A stretch of 64,000 nucleotides of DNA from an uncultured Atopobium sp. (GTDB lineage Bacteria; Actinomycetota; Coriobacteriia; Coriobacteriales; Atopobiaceae), in assembly GCA_947090525.1 (NCBI GenBank), contig CAMUON010000001.1:310001-374000 (forward strand), written 5' to 3'. The translations under genes were made by a program, and so were the position numbers. Positions 1-9,467 of the stretch are shown piece after piece; position 1 is the stretch's first letter; the number at the start of each line of letters is the position of its first letter. The notes beneath the pieces were generated by a model, which was not told the origin of the DNA, searched no databases, and saw nothing but the letters and a program-made list of their open reading frames with translations.

Positions 1-2060
1 TGCACGAAGCTGATACCATTTTGGCAACGGGTGGTCCGGGTATGGTTTTGGCTGCATACAGCTCTGGTAAACCTGCTTTGGGCGTAGGACCTGGTAACAA
101 CCCTGCTATTATCGACGACACGGCAGACGTTTTGATGTCGGTAAACTCCATCATTCACTCCAAGGTGTTTGACTACGGCATGATCTGCGCGTCCGAAAAC
201 ACAGTCATCGCACTCGATAAGGTATACGACCAGGTAAAGGCTGAATTTACCCGCCGCGGTTGCTACTTCCTCGAAGGCGAAGATGCAAAGAAGGTAGGCA
301 ACACCGTTATTATCGACGGCCATGTCAACCCCAAGATCGTAGGTAAAGCAGCTCCTGTTATCGCAGAAATTGCAGGCGTAAAAGTTCCCCCCAAGACCAA
401 GATCCTCATGGCTGAAGTGACTTCTACCGATCCTTCCGAGCCCTGGTCACACGAGAAGCTCTCTCCGGTATTGGGTATGTATCGCGCAAAAGATTTCGAC
501 ACAGCTCTTACGATGGCGCAAGATCTTCTCAAAGGAAGAGGTCTTGGCCACACCGCATCGCTCTTTATCAACACCAATGAAAAAGAAAAGATGGACAAGT
601 ACGAGAAGGCCATGAAGACCTGCCGTATCTTGATCAACACCCCTGCTGCTCAAGGTGGTATTGGTGACATTTATAACTTCATGCTTACTCCATCGCTCAC
701 CCTTGGTTGTGGTGCTTGGGGCGGCAACTCAGTATGCGGAAACGTAGGGGTGATGAACTTGCTCAACATTAAATCGGTGGCCGAGCGCCGCGAAAATATG
801 CTTTGGCTCAAAACTCCCGATAAGGTGTACTTCAAGAAAGGCTGCATGCCCGAGGCGCTCAAAGAGCTCAAATACGTTCTCAACAAAAAGCGCGTCTTCA
901 TCATCACCGACCAATTCCTCTACAAGAGTGGATTTACCAAGACCATCGAAGATACCCTTGATAAGCTGGGAATTGTTCACTCTTGCTTCTGGAATGTCGC
1001 GCCCGATCCTTCGCTTCAGTCTGCAGAAGAGGGCCTCAAACAGCTCCGCGCCTTTGAGCCCGATACTATCATGGCAATCGGTGGTGGATCTGCTATGGAC
1101 TGTGGTAAGGTCATCTGGTTTATGTACGAGAATCCGGGCGAAAGCTTTGCGCACATGGCAGCCGACTTCATGGATATTCGTAAGCGTGTGTATGAATTCC
1201 CTGCTATGGGTAGAAAAGCATACTTTGTTGCTATCCCTACCTCTTCGGGTACTGGTTCTGAAGTTTCTCCGTATGCTATCATCACCGACACCACAACGGG
1301 CATCAAATGGCCTGTTGCCGACTACCAACTCATGCCCAATATGGCAATTGTTGATACCGACAACATGATGACGCAGCCTAAGGGTCTTACGAGCGCTTCT
1401 GGTGCAGACGCTATGACGCACTGCCTTGAGTCTTACGTTTCTACTATGGCTTCCGACTACACCGAGTCTATGAGTCTCAAAGGGTTCAAACTCATTCTCG
1501 AGAATTTGCCCGTTGCTTACGACGAGCCCAACAACGTGCATGCACGTGACAAGATGGCAAATGCTTCTTGTATTGCTGGTCTTGCCTTCTCTAACGCTTT
1601 CCTCGGCCTTGTTCACTCTATGGCTCATAAGCTTGGCGCCTTCCATCACATTCCTCATGGTTGGGCAAATGGCGTGCTCCTTACTCGTATTATGCGCTAC
1701 AACGCAGCTGATAAGCCGACGCGTATGGGCACCTTCCCTCAATATGAGTATCCTCACGCAAAGGCGCGCTACTGCGAAATGGCTCGTTACGTGGGTATTC
1801 AGGGTGCAAACGATGACGAGGTGTTCGAGAAACTCATCCAAAAAGTTCAATCTACCCTTGATTACATTGGCGTGAAGAAGACCATCGCCGAGTACAACGT
1901 AGACGAAGAGTACTTCCTCAAGACTCTCGACAAGATGAGTGAGCAGGCCTTTAACGACCAGTGCACCGTGAGCAACCCGCGCTACCCGCTCATTGAGGAG
2001 ATCAAGAACATCTATCTCGACGCCTACTACGGAAGAGAGCCTAAGTTCTACGAGGACTAA
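1..2060 (+). CDS. adhE: Bifunctional aldehyde-alcohol dehydrogenase AdhE, 5' end missing
   Basis: The reading frame is open from the first bases of the window (codons from position 3), so the gene starts upstream; 685 residues are visible of the roughly 870-900 usual for AdhE. The first part is the C-terminal portion of the CoA-acylating aldehyde dehydrogenase domain, with the catalytic cysteine in MICASEN. The second part is an iron-dependent alcohol dehydrogenase domain with the NAD-binding GGGSAMDCGK and metal-ligand regions GADAMTHCLES and GLVHSMAHKLGAFHHIPHG. AdhE reduces acetyl-CoA to acetaldehyde and then ethanol, regenerating NAD+ in fermentation. A strong terminator follows. Identity is very secure; the TTG at 21 is internal and not a start. 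Confidence 0.96.
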   Translation, partial: HEADTILATGGPGMVLAAYSSGKPALGVGPGNNPAIIDDTADVLMSVNSIIHSKVFDYGMICASENTVIALDKVYDQVKAEFTRRGCYFLEGEDAKKVGNTVIIDGHVNPKIVGKAAPVIAEIAGVKVPPKTKILMAEVTSTDPSEPWSHEKLSPVLGMYRAKDFDTALTMAQDLLKGRGLGHTASLFINTNEKEKMDKYEKAMKTCRILINTPAAQGGIGDIYNFMLTPSLTLGCGAWGGNSVCGNVGVMNLLNIKSVAERRENMLWLKTPDKVYFKKGCMPEALKELKYVLNKKRVFIITDQFLYKSGFTKTIEDTLDKLGIVHSCFWNVAPDPSLQSAEEGLKQLRAFEPDTIMAIGGGSAMDCGKVIWFMYENPGESFAHMAADFMDIRKRVYEFPAMGRKAYFVAIPTSSGTGSEVSPYAIITDTTTGIKWPVADYQLMPNMAIVDTDNMMTQPKGLTSASGADAMTHCLESYVSTMASDYTESMSLKGFKLILENLPVAYDEPNNVHARDKMANASCIAGLAFSNAFLGLVHSMAHKLGAFHHIPHGWANGVLLTRIMRYNAADKPTRMGTFPQYEYPHAKARYCEMARYVGIQGANDDEVFEKLIQKVQSTLDYIGVKKTIAEYNVDEEYFLKTLDKMSEQAFNDQCTVSNPRYPLIEEIKNIYLDAYYGREPKFYED

Positions 2061-2127
2061 ACTTCGCCCGCGCTTTGATCGTCCTGTGTACGCTGTACGG
2101 TCCTTGCATATAGTTTGGCCACAAGTG

Positions 2128-2161
2128 CGCCCTGTAAGCATGTGCTTGCAGGGCGTGTTTT
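2128..2161 (+). terminator. Rho-independent terminator of adhE
   Basis: A 13-bp stem (2128-2140 with 2143-2155, one G:T wobble) has a tiny loop and runs into a T-rich tail. It lies 67 bases after the adhE stop. Confidence 0.85.
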
Positions 2162-2194
2162 GTAGCCGCGGAGTGTGTTTTGTAGCTGCGGAGT
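2155..2194 (+). repeat. Tandem repeat, two 20-bp units
   Basis: Units 2155-2174 and 2175-2194 differ at one base (C/T). The array begins on the last base of the adhE terminator stem and repeats its T-run. The rest of the 2061-2374 spacer holds no gene that I can support. Confidence 0.85.
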
Positions 2195-2374
2195 GTGGGA
2201 TCTTGTCTCTCACTGTGTTTGAGTAAAAATCTCGTTCTTTTTGAGATGGGGGAGCGCATGTTCATGCGATACGTTATGCTTTTGTTGTGCAGATGTATTT
2301 GACTTGCGCGCGCAACTACCAAAGCGCTCGCGCCTTCACATCCGCGCACCTAAGACCCGACGCCAGGAGGAATA

Positions 2375-5059
2375 GTGAGAGTCTATCTCGACAGTACAAA
2401 CGACGTTATTTCCGCGTTTGAAAGTGATGAAACGCATGGCCTAACATCTAAACAAGCTCAAGCCTTGCTTGAGCAACATGGCCCGAACAAACTTGACGAA
2501 GCACAAAAAGAATCCATCATCCGTCGCTTTTTTGAGCAGATGGCCGATCCCATGGTAATCATGCTGATCGTAGCCGCTGTCATTTCGGCTGTTGTTGGGA
2601 TATACAACGGAGATGGCGACTTTGCAGACGTCTTTATCATCATGTTTGTCGTCATCCTCAATTCTATTTTAGGCGTCGTGCAGGAGCTCAAAGCAGAAGA
2701 AGCGCTCGAAGCCCTTCAGGAGATGACAAAGGCAAAGTCGCAGGTCATTCGCGATGGACATGTCGTCAGCTGCCCCTCTTCTGAGCTCGTAGTAGGCGAT
2801 GTAATTTTGCTCGAGGCAGGAGATGCGGTTGGCGCTGATTGCCGCATACTCGAAAGTGCAAGTCTCAAGATTGAGGAAGCAGCGCTCACGGGAGAGTCCG
2901 TTCCGATTTCTAAGATTTCGGAGGCACTTGAGCTTACGGGCGCAGAAGACGATATCCCGCTCGCCGACCGCAAAAACATGTGCTACATGGGCTCTACCGT
3001 AGTCTTTGGCCGCGGACGCGCAGTTGTTGTGGCTTGTGGTATGGATACCGAGATGGGAAAGATTGCTCACGCGCTCACAAGCGTAAAAGATGAAGAAACG
3101 CCGCTTCAAAAGAAGCTGACCGAGCTTTCGCATCTGTTGACCAAGGGTGTTGTGCTCATTTGCGCCTGTATCTTTGCACTTTCTCTTATAAAGCATGGGC
3201 TTGGCTTCTTAAACAATATTGAGCTTGTGTTGAGCACCTTTATGATCGCTGTTTCGCTTGCAGTTGCTGCAATTCCTGAGGGTCTTGCCGCAGTTGTAAC
3301 GATCGTGCTTTCTATTGGCGTGACCAAAATGAGCAAGAAGCACGCGATTATTCGCCAACTTTCGGCAGTTGAGACGCTCGGGTGCACACAGATCATTTGT
3401 TCAGACAAAACCGGCACGCTTACGCAAAACAAAATGCGTGTTGTTGAGCGCGTAACGTCTAATCTCACTGCGCTTTTGCGCACGCAAGCACTGGCTTCAG
3501 ATGCAGTGTATGATGATGCACAAAACGACGTACAAGGTGAGCCTACCGAGGCAGCGCTCGTATTTGATGCAGCTCAGGAAGGTTTTACCACGAGCATGCT
3601 TCGCGCCTCGCGTCCTCGTGTGGGGGAGGCGCCTTTCGATTCAAGTCGCAAAATGATGAGTGTTGTTGTGCGCGCACACGATAGTTATATGCAACATACC
3701 AAAGGTGCTCCCGATGTTGTGCTTGCGCACTGCACGAGCTACCTTTCGGAAGAGGGCATTGTTCCGCTGACGGAAGAGATCCGTGAAGATATCATGCGTC
3801 AAAACAAGGCGCTTGCAGATCGAGCGCTCCGCGTGATTGCAGCTGCGCGTCGTGATTGGCATGACCACGCGCCCGAAAACTTCGATCCTCAAACGCTTGA
3901 GCACGATATGTGCTTTGTAGGTCTTTCCGGTATGATCGATCCTGTGCGTCCTGAGGTTAAACAAGCCATTGCAGAAGCTAAATCCGCTGGTATACGCGTT
4001 GTGATGATTACAGGTGACCACATCGATACCGCTTGTGCGATAGCTAAGGAGCTTGGGATCATACATGACCGCTCCGAAGCGCTTATGGGTAGTGACCTCG
4101 ATAAACTCTCAGATGATGAACTTCAATCTCGCATTGAACATGTGAGCGTTTTCGCCCGTGTGCAACCCGAGCACAAGGTGCGCATTGTGAGCGCCTGGAA
4201 AGCAAAGGGCAAGGTTGTTGCGATGACTGGAGACGGAGTAAATGATGCTCCTTCCATCAAACGCGCAGATATCGGCATTGGTATGGGTATCACCGGCACC
4301 GACGTCACCAAGAATGTGGCCGATATGGTGCTTGCAGACGACAATTTTGCGACGATTATCAATGCCTGCCGCGAGGGTCGCAGAATCTACGACAATATCC
4401 GCAAATGCATCCAGTTCCTCTTGTCGTCGAATTTGGCCGAAGTGATTTCGGTCTTTGTGGCTTCGCTTATCGGATTTACCATTCTTGAACCGACGCACCT
4501 GTTGTGGATCAATCTCATCACCGATTCTTTGCCCGCGCTCGCGATGGCGTGCGAGCAGGAAGAGCCCGGTATTATGAAGCGCCGCCCGCGCAGTTCGAAG
4601 GACGGCATTTTTGCTGGTGGTGTGGGCGTCGACATGGTATTTCAGGGTATTGCCATTTCGGTATTGACTCTTATCAGCTATTTTGTGGGCCATTACGTTG
4701 AATTTGGTACGGCAGATATTTCTCAAGTTCTCGAGAACCCAGCGCTTGGTATGCAGGGTATGACCATGGCATTCCTCACGCTTTCTATGGTCGAGATGTT
4801 CCACTCGCTCAATATGCGAAGCCTTCGCAAATCGATTTTCTCTCTTAAGCGCCAAAACTGGTGGCTGTGGGGGTCTTTCGCGTTTGCGCTGCTTTTGACC
4901 TTTATGGTTATCGAAACGCCGCTTGCCGAAGTCTTTAATTTTGCTGAGATTGGCTGGCTTGAGTACGGGCTTGCACTGTTCCTCGCGTTTTTGATTATTC
5001 CAATAGTTGAGATCGAAAAGTGGGTTATGCGTTTTATTTCGGCTCACACGCAGGCATAG
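2375..5059 (+). CDS. Cation-transporting P-type ATPase, Ca2+ (type IIA) family
   Basis: The product is an 894-residue membrane pump. It has an N-terminal cation-ATPase segment, the actuator motif TGES (about 172-175), the phosphorylated aspartate in SDKTGTLTQNK (D344), and the hinge GDGVND (about 619-624). Ten hydrophobic segments are likely. Transmembrane segment 4 carries AIPEGLA and segment 6 carries NLITDSLPA, which resembles the Ca2+-site NLVTDG-P of SERCA-type pumps, so Ca2+ (or Mn2+) export is the likely role. The start is GTG, chosen because a perfect AGGAGG (2365-2370) lies five bases upstream. It is followed closely by rsgA. Exact ion specificity is inferred. Confidence 0.92.
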   Translation: MRVYLDSTNDVISAFESDETHGLTSKQAQALLEQHGPNKLDEAQKESIIRRFFEQMADPMVIMLIVAAVISAVVGIYNGDGDFADVFIIMFVVILNSILGVVQELKAEEALEALQEMTKAKSQVIRDGHVVSCPSSELVVGDVILLEAGDAVGADCRILESASLKIEEAALTGESVPISKISEALELTGAEDDIPLADRKNMCYMGSTVVFGRGRAVVVACGMDTEMGKIAHALTSVKDEETPLQKKLTELSHLLTKGVVLICACIFALSLIKHGLGFLNNIELVLSTFMIAVSLAVAAIPEGLAAVVTIVLSIGVTKMSKKHAIIRQLSAVETLGCTQIICSDKTGTLTQNKMRVVERVTSNLTALLRTQALASDAVYDDAQNDVQGEPTEAALVFDAAQEGFTTSMLRASRPRVGEAPFDSSRKMMSVVVRAHDSYMQHTKGAPDVVLAHCTSYLSEEGIVPLTEEIREDIMRQNKALADRALRVIAAARRDWHDHAPENFDPQTLEHDMCFVGLSGMIDPVRPEVKQAIAEAKSAGIRVVMITGDHIDTACAIAKELGIIHDRSEALMGSDLDKLSDDELQSRIEHVSVFARVQPEHKVRIVSAWKAKGKVVAMTGDGVNDAPSIKRADIGIGMGITGTDVTKNVADMVLADDNFATIINACREGRRIYDNIRKCIQFLLSSNLAEVISVFVASLIGFTILEPTHLLWINLITDSLPALAMACEQEEPGIMKRRPRSSKDGIFAGGVGVDMVFQGIAISVLTLISYFVGHYVEFGTADISQVLENPALGMQGMTMAFLTLSMVEMFHSLNMRSLRKSIFSLKRQNWWLWGSFAFALLLTFMVIETPLAEVFNFAEIGWLEYGLALFLAFLIIPIVEIEKWVMRFISAHTQA

Positions 5060-5068
5060 GTCTTTGTT

Positions 5069-6211
5069 GTGGATCTGTCTCTCTTTCCTACGTTTGATGA
5101 ATTTCGCCTTGAGAATGCAGGCGCGGACGCAGGTGCTGTAGCTGCGAGCGCGGACGCGCAAGCTCCTGCGGACGCGCAAGCGCCCGCGGACGAAGGCCTT
5201 GTGCTGGGTGTCTGCGTTTGCCTCGATCGAAGCTTTCCTTTGATTGCGTGCGCGCGTGGTATATTTCGCGCACAGTTTAGCCAGCGCCTGCGCAAAAATG
5301 AATCGTCTATGAACGTTTGTATAGGCGATTATGTGCTCATACGCTTTGTCGATGCCGATATTCCCTGCATTATTTCTTCCATTTGCGCGCGTTCGTCCGA
5401 GATATGTCGCTATCAGGGGAGAAATTTTCGCACCCGACAGGTTTTGGCAGCAAATGTGGACGCGGTGTTTGTTGTCCTTGCCCTTTCTGAACAGGATTTT
5501 TGTATAGAAACGCTTGCGCGTGCACTTTGTATGTGCGCGCATAGTGCATCTGAGGTCCGTCTTGTGTTGACGAAGGCAGATCGCGTAGCGCCTGCAACTC
5601 TTGAGCATACATGCCTGGCGATTGGGGATCTGTTTGGGAAGGATCTGCCAATCTCCGCGCTTTCTCTTTGTATAGATGCTGATAAGAACTCTGAATTCGG
5701 ACGTGCCAAAGACTATGAAGCGCGTGCCGCTGCGCTTGGCATAGATTGGGGTCTTGAGGCGTTGCGCACACACCTTACGCGCCCTTCTCATGCACACACA
5801 TCTACTATGCTTCTTGGCGAATCGGGAGTGGGGAAGTCAAGCCTTATCAATGCGCTTTGTGGGGTGTCTGCGCTTGATGTGGGCCGCACGCGGGCGCGTG
5901 ATGATAAGGGGCGTCACACTACCACCCAGCGTCGTATGGTGCGCGTTGCTCCTTCGTCTTTTGTGATCGATTGCCCAGGTATTCGAAGTTTTAGTCTTGT
6001 TGGGCATGAGCAAGGACTCTATGAGCTCTTTCCAGAATTTGTTGCCTTGTTTGGGTCGTGTGGCTTTTCTAATTGCACGCATATTCATGAGAAAGCTTGC
6101 GCGCTCGAAGCGCTTGGTCAGCAAACACCCCGCTTACACAGGCGTTATCTCTTATTTATTTCGCTTCTACAAGCACTCGCACACGAACAAGCGCTTGCTG
6201 CACGCGCATAA
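5069..6211 (+). CDS. rsgA: Ribosome small-subunit-dependent GTPase RsgA (YjeQ/EngC)
   Basis: This is a circularly permuted GTPase that acts in late 30S ribosome maturation. The motifs appear in permuted order: G4 as TKAD, then the P-loop GESGVGKSS, a G2 region with GRHTTTQRR, and G3 as DCPG. A C-terminal zinc knuckle follows, with CGFSNC, then H, then C. At 380 residues it is longer than typical (about 300-350). The excess is at the N-terminus, where an Ala/Asp-rich segment is built from 18-bp DNA repeats. The start is GTG only 10 bases after the ATPase stop, with a weak ribosome site, so the first residues are less certain than the rest. Confidence 0.93.
   Translation: MDLSLFPTFDEFRLENAGADAGAVAASADAQAPADAQAPADEGLVLGVCVCLDRSFPLIACARGIFRAQFSQRLRKNESSMNVCIGDYVLIRFVDADIPCIISSICARSSEICRYQGRNFRTRQVLAANVDAVFVVLALSEQDFCIETLARALCMCAHSASEVRLVLTKADRVAPATLEHTCLAIGDLFGKDLPISALSLCIDADKNSEFGRAKDYEARAAALGIDWGLEALRTHLTRPSHAHTSTMLLGESGVGKSSLINALCGVSALDVGRTRARDDKGRHTTTQRRMVRVAPSSFVIDCPGIRSFSLVGHEQGLYELFPEFVALFGSCGFSNCTHIHEKACALEALGQQTPRLHRRYLLFISLLQALAHEQALAARA
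5150..5196 (+). repeat. 18-bp tandem repeat inside rsgA
   Basis: Units 5150-5167 and 5168-5185 plus a partial third encode ADAQAP-type repeats near the RsgA N-terminus. The unit is a multiple of three, so copy-number change keeps the frame. Confidence 0.8.
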
Positions 6212-6515
6212 GCGAGCGCTTCACAATTTCTCTATAACTTAAAAAATTTATACTTTCATTTTTGATATTGGGCGGAAATCAATATCTGATGCCTTGTGTT
6301 GTTACCATCCGATAGTCGCGCACGCACAGATCAGATGCACCGCGTAAGTGTAGCTCTTTCGCACCCGCTCTCGCGCATGTTTTTGCTTTATTGACGAAGG
6401 CGCTGCACGTTTAGTGCTCGTTTCTTGCAACCCATATTTTTCATTCTCAACTTTTTTCTCAAACGGGTATGAGACCATCTCTTGTACTGGAACACACAAA
6501 AAGTTGAGGTGTTGT
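6212..6515 (+). other. AT-rich spacer upstream of the Tad locus
   Basis: About 300 bases without a supported gene. It contains a perfect 7-bp inverted repeat GATATTG...CAATATC (6264-6270 with 6280-6286, 9-base spacer) in a locally AT-rich stretch, and TATACT at 6249-6254. It is the only long gap before cpaB, so the promoter of the pilus operon probably lies here, but I could not place it firmly. Confidence 0.45.
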
Positions 6516-7418
6516 ATGTCACTCAAAATCCGACTTCTGTGCGCCTGTTTATGTGCAGCGCTTGCGGTGATTATCAGCGTGAATTATGCACAATCCATGC
6601 GTGCCGAGGCGCAAAAGCTCAAGCAAGACGTGCGCGCCCGTTTTGGCGGAGATGTCGTGAGTCTTGTGGTGAGCACGCGCCAACTCGATGCGGGGCATAC
6701 GATTCAATCCGACGATATTTGTGTGAGGGACTGGGCAAGTGACCTGGCCCCAGAAGGTGCCTGTACCAATCCCGACGAGGTGATTGGCAAGGTAGTTCAA
6801 GCGCCACTTCCTCAAAACGCGCCACTTTCATCTCTTACCTTTGATAAGGGCGATCATGACGCGAAGATACCCGAGGGCTATGTGGCGCTTGGCATCTCTT
6901 CTTCCGATAAACAAAATTTAGGCGCGTTTTGTGTAAGTGGTAGTCGCCTGATCGCGTTTGATGCAAAAAGCAAGGGCTCCACCTGCATCAGCAAGGATAT
7001 TATCGTGCTTTCAAATAATTCCGGCGACAGCATATACACTTCTGAACACGCGCTTCTTTTGGCCGTGCGTCCTTCTGACGTCGAGGCGCTTTTGCAGGCG
7101 CAATCTAATCAAAGCCTGCGTTTTGTGTTGGCTGCAGGTGAGAGCAATGCTGAAACCGATCGCGCAGATGCACAAGATGCGTCTAAGGAAGCCAAAACAG
7201 ATGCAAACCCTTCTGCTCAAACCGGATCACGTGAGGCGGGATCTCGACGTGCGCCCTTAGATCATATCGTGCGTACCAAGCATATACCGTCCGAATCCAA
7301 TTCACGCGTTAGAGATGGAGCGAGTTCTGCTTCTGATTCTGGTTCTGCCGGAAGTTCTCATTCTGGTACTGATTCACGATCAAATTCAAATTCAAATTCT
7401 CGTCCGAGTTCAGAGTAG
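6516..7418 (+). CDS. cpaB: CpaB/RcpC-like SAF-domain Tad pilus assembly protein
   Basis: A 300-residue protein has one N-terminal transmembrane segment (about residues 5-23) and then a SAF-like domain. That domain contains VVSTRQLDAGHTIQSDDI and a following EVIGKVVQAPLPQNAPL stretch, typical of CpaB. The C-terminal third is low-complexity Ser/Asn/Asp-rich and may reach into the cell wall. The ATG at 6516 is preceded by TTGAGG; an in-frame upstream ATG at 6414 would add an implausible Cys/Phe-rich leader. It heads the Tad operon, 12 bases before tadZ. In diderms CpaB helps the secretin channel; no secretin gene is seen here, so its exact role is inferred. Confidence 0.83.
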   Translation: MSLKIRLLCACLCAALAVIISVNYAQSMRAEAQKLKQDVRARFGGDVVSLVVSTRQLDAGHTIQSDDICVRDWASDLAPEGACTNPDEVIGKVVQAPLPQNAPLSSLTFDKGDHDAKIPEGYVALGISSSDKQNLGAFCVSGSRLIAFDAKSKGSTCISKDIIVLSNNSGDSIYTSEHALLLAVRPSDVEALLQAQSNQSLRFVLAAGESNAETDRADAQDASKEAKTDANPSAQTGSREAGSRRAPLDHIVRTKHIPSESNSRVRDGASSASDSGSAGSSHSGTDSRSNSNSNSRPSSE

Positions 7419-7430
7419 AAGGGTTATGTC

Positions 7431-9467
7431 ATGAATACATGCTGGTTTGTGTGCTCGTCTCGGCAGCTAAAAACTCCTATGATGCGTTTGTCTCAACGCA
7501 TCACGCGCCAAAAGCGCATGCACTTTATTGAGGATCCAAATCGCCTAAGAAGCGAAATTTATAGGGTTTCACCTCGTAATTGTTCGGTAATAGTGGGATT
7601 TTCCGAGCGTGGGGTATCCGATATCAACATTTGTGCAGCGCTTCTTAAGGATGGTTGTGCTCGAGTGATTTTGGTGGGACGAGATCTTTCGGGATCGTTT
7701 CGCTCGCGTGCTCATACAGCAGGCATTACCGAAATTCTCGATGTGCTGGATCTGAGCGGAAGCGATCTCGAGGCATTCTCTCATAGTAGTAACGCCCTTA
7801 CACATAAGCATCCCTCCTCGGGATCGCCTTCTCGCGCAGAATCACATAAGCTAGCAATCGCAAAAAATATACAGCCTACAGATGGCGGCGATCCGCCCGT
7901 GAAGGCAGGAGCTGCGGCTGCGTCACCTGCACAGTTGCAGACGCAGGAAAGTTCGTGCGCGCGCGCTGAAGAGAGTATGCGCGTGCCTGCTGAAGATCTT
8001 GCGTGTACATCTCAAGCAGGCGCATCGCCTGATGTCTCGCTTGCTTCACGCCTTGATCGAATTGAACGCTCATGTGAGGAACTTAGAGCTTGTATGCACT
8101 CCTTACAAGCGCGAGATGCCAAGACAACATCCACTTCAGATGTCTGCGATACAGATACGTCTCAAGATATTGATTGCATGGATGATGAGCTTTTTGATGA
8201 CGAGTTTGACGGTGATGAGCAGGCATTTATGTTGGCAAGCGCGCAGGCATTTAAGGAAAGTATGTCAGTTTCTGCGCAAGGAAGTGAGTTCGTGCCTCCG
8301 CAGACGCCCATGCCTGCTTCTGCGGCTTTGAATCAGCCTATGGCGCCGCCCGCACCTGCGCCCGCGGCTTTGCAGGGGAATAACTCAGCAGCTGCAAGTA
8401 CCACCTTTTCCCAGCAACATTCTATTCCTTGCACTCCTTCTCAAGATGCGCGTGCGATGTCTTCTCGCGATATGTCGCTTGCACACGTACCTTCTGTGCA
8501 GATGCCAGCTTCTGCCGCGTTCCATTCATCTGTAGCAGGAGCTCCGTCGCCTCAGATCTTTGGACAGGATCTCTCTCAACAGTCACAGATGTTTGGTAGC
8601 AATACGCCTGCTCCCACCGCTCCTCTCATAAGTTTTGTTTCGGGTAGAGGTGGCATGGGCAAAACCGCGCTCTGCGCATGTATGGCATCGCTTGCTGCGC
8701 ATATGGGCTTTCGTGTGGCGCTCCTTGATTTTGATTTAGCATGTGGAAATCTCAGTCTTTGTTTTGGTGATAGACAAGTGTCTGATCTTGCACGCTTGCT
8801 CGACAATAGCTTCGCGGGCGCAGCAGATACCAGCTGCGTAAGTGATGAAGCCCTTGCAAAAGTGGGTTTTTGTATAAGCGATAAGCTTTGCCTGTGGGGG
8901 CCAGTTGAGCGCGCAGAGATGCAAGAGCTCGTAAGCCCATACCTGGGGCAGCTCATGAATTATGTGCGCCGCACCTTTGATATTGTCTTTGTGGATACCT
9001 CGACTACCTTTACGGATGCAGTTGCTCAGGCGGTGCAGGCAAGTGCGCGCGTGATGATCGTGCACGATGATCTTCCCGATGCACTCCACGGGCTTGCAAA
9101 AACCTCTGCGCTTGCGGTACGGCTTGGTGTGGCGAGAGGTAGGATCGCGCGCATCGAGAATTTTAGCAACCCACACTCGCGCGTTGACCTCGATTTTGGT
9201 CGCAACGAAGTGGGGCTTGAAGGAGCAGAATCCTATAAAGTGCTTGACGGTGGTATGAACGTACATGAGCTTATGGCAACAGGTCATGTATTGGAATTGG
9301 TTGACTCGAAAAATAATTTTGTCCGATCTACACAAGCGCTTCTTACAGAGCTTGTGCATGACCTCTCGCTTACACCTGCGCACTCCCTTTTAGATCAAAC
9401 AGTTCCCGCTCCCCGAAAACGCAAAATCAAGCTTGCTCTCTTTCGACATGACAAAGAGGCGGTCTAA
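7431..9467 (+). CDS. tadZ: TadZ/CpaE-like pilus localisation ATPase
   Basis: A 678-residue protein of the ParA/MinD superfamily that positions or primes Tad pilus machines. The N-terminal part (about 30-120) looks like the receiver-like domain of TadZ/CpaE. A long Ala/Pro/Gln-rich linker with an acidic patch follows (about 120-395). The C-terminal ATPase begins with FVSGRGGMGKTAL (Walker A lysine K411) and continues with a LLDFDLACGNL motif typical of CpaE. The linker makes it longer than most family members (about 400-500). The start is ATG with AGAAGGG upstream. The stop is immediately followed by the tadA ATG at 9468, so translation is probably coupled. Confidence 0.86.
   Translation: MNTCWFVCSSRQLKTPMMRLSQRITRQKRMHFIEDPNRLRSEIYRVSPRNCSVIVGFSERGVSDINICAALLKDGCARVILVGRDLSGSFRSRAHTAGITEILDVLDLSGSDLEAFSHSSNALTHKHPSSGSPSRAESHKLAIAKNIQPTDGGDPPVKAGAAAASPAQLQTQESSCARAEESMRVPAEDLACTSQAGASPDVSLASRLDRIERSCEELRACMHSLQARDAKTTSTSDVCDTDTSQDIDCMDDELFDDEFDGDEQAFMLASAQAFKESMSVSAQGSEFVPPQTPMPASAALNQPMAPPAPAPAALQGNNSAAASTTFSQQHSIPCTPSQDARAMSSRDMSLAHVPSVQMPASAAFHSSVAGAPSPQIFGQDLSQQSQMFGSNTPAPTAPLISFVSGRGGMGKTALCACMASLAAHMGFRVALLDFDLACGNLSLCFGDRQVSDLARLLDNSFAGAADTSCVSDEALAKVGFCISDKLCLWGPVERAEMQELVSPYLGQLMNYVRRTFDIVFVDTSTTFTDAVAQAVQASARVMIVHDDLPDALHGLAKTSALAVRLGVARGRIARIENFSNPHSRVDLDFGRNEVGLEGAESYKVLDGGMNVHELMATGHVLELVDSKNNFVRSTQALLTELVHDLSLTPAHSLLDQTVPAPRKRKIKLALFRHDKEAV

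Noticed and set aside
729..2213. Long minus-strand open frame (494 codons) opposite adhE
   Set aside because: It mirrors the codon pattern of adhE, has no motif, and adhE is certain on the other strand.
4109..5797. 562-codon minus-strand open frame opposite the ATPase and rsgA
   Set aside because: Composition is extremely Arg/His/Lys-rich, no domain is visible, and it spans two convincing + genes.
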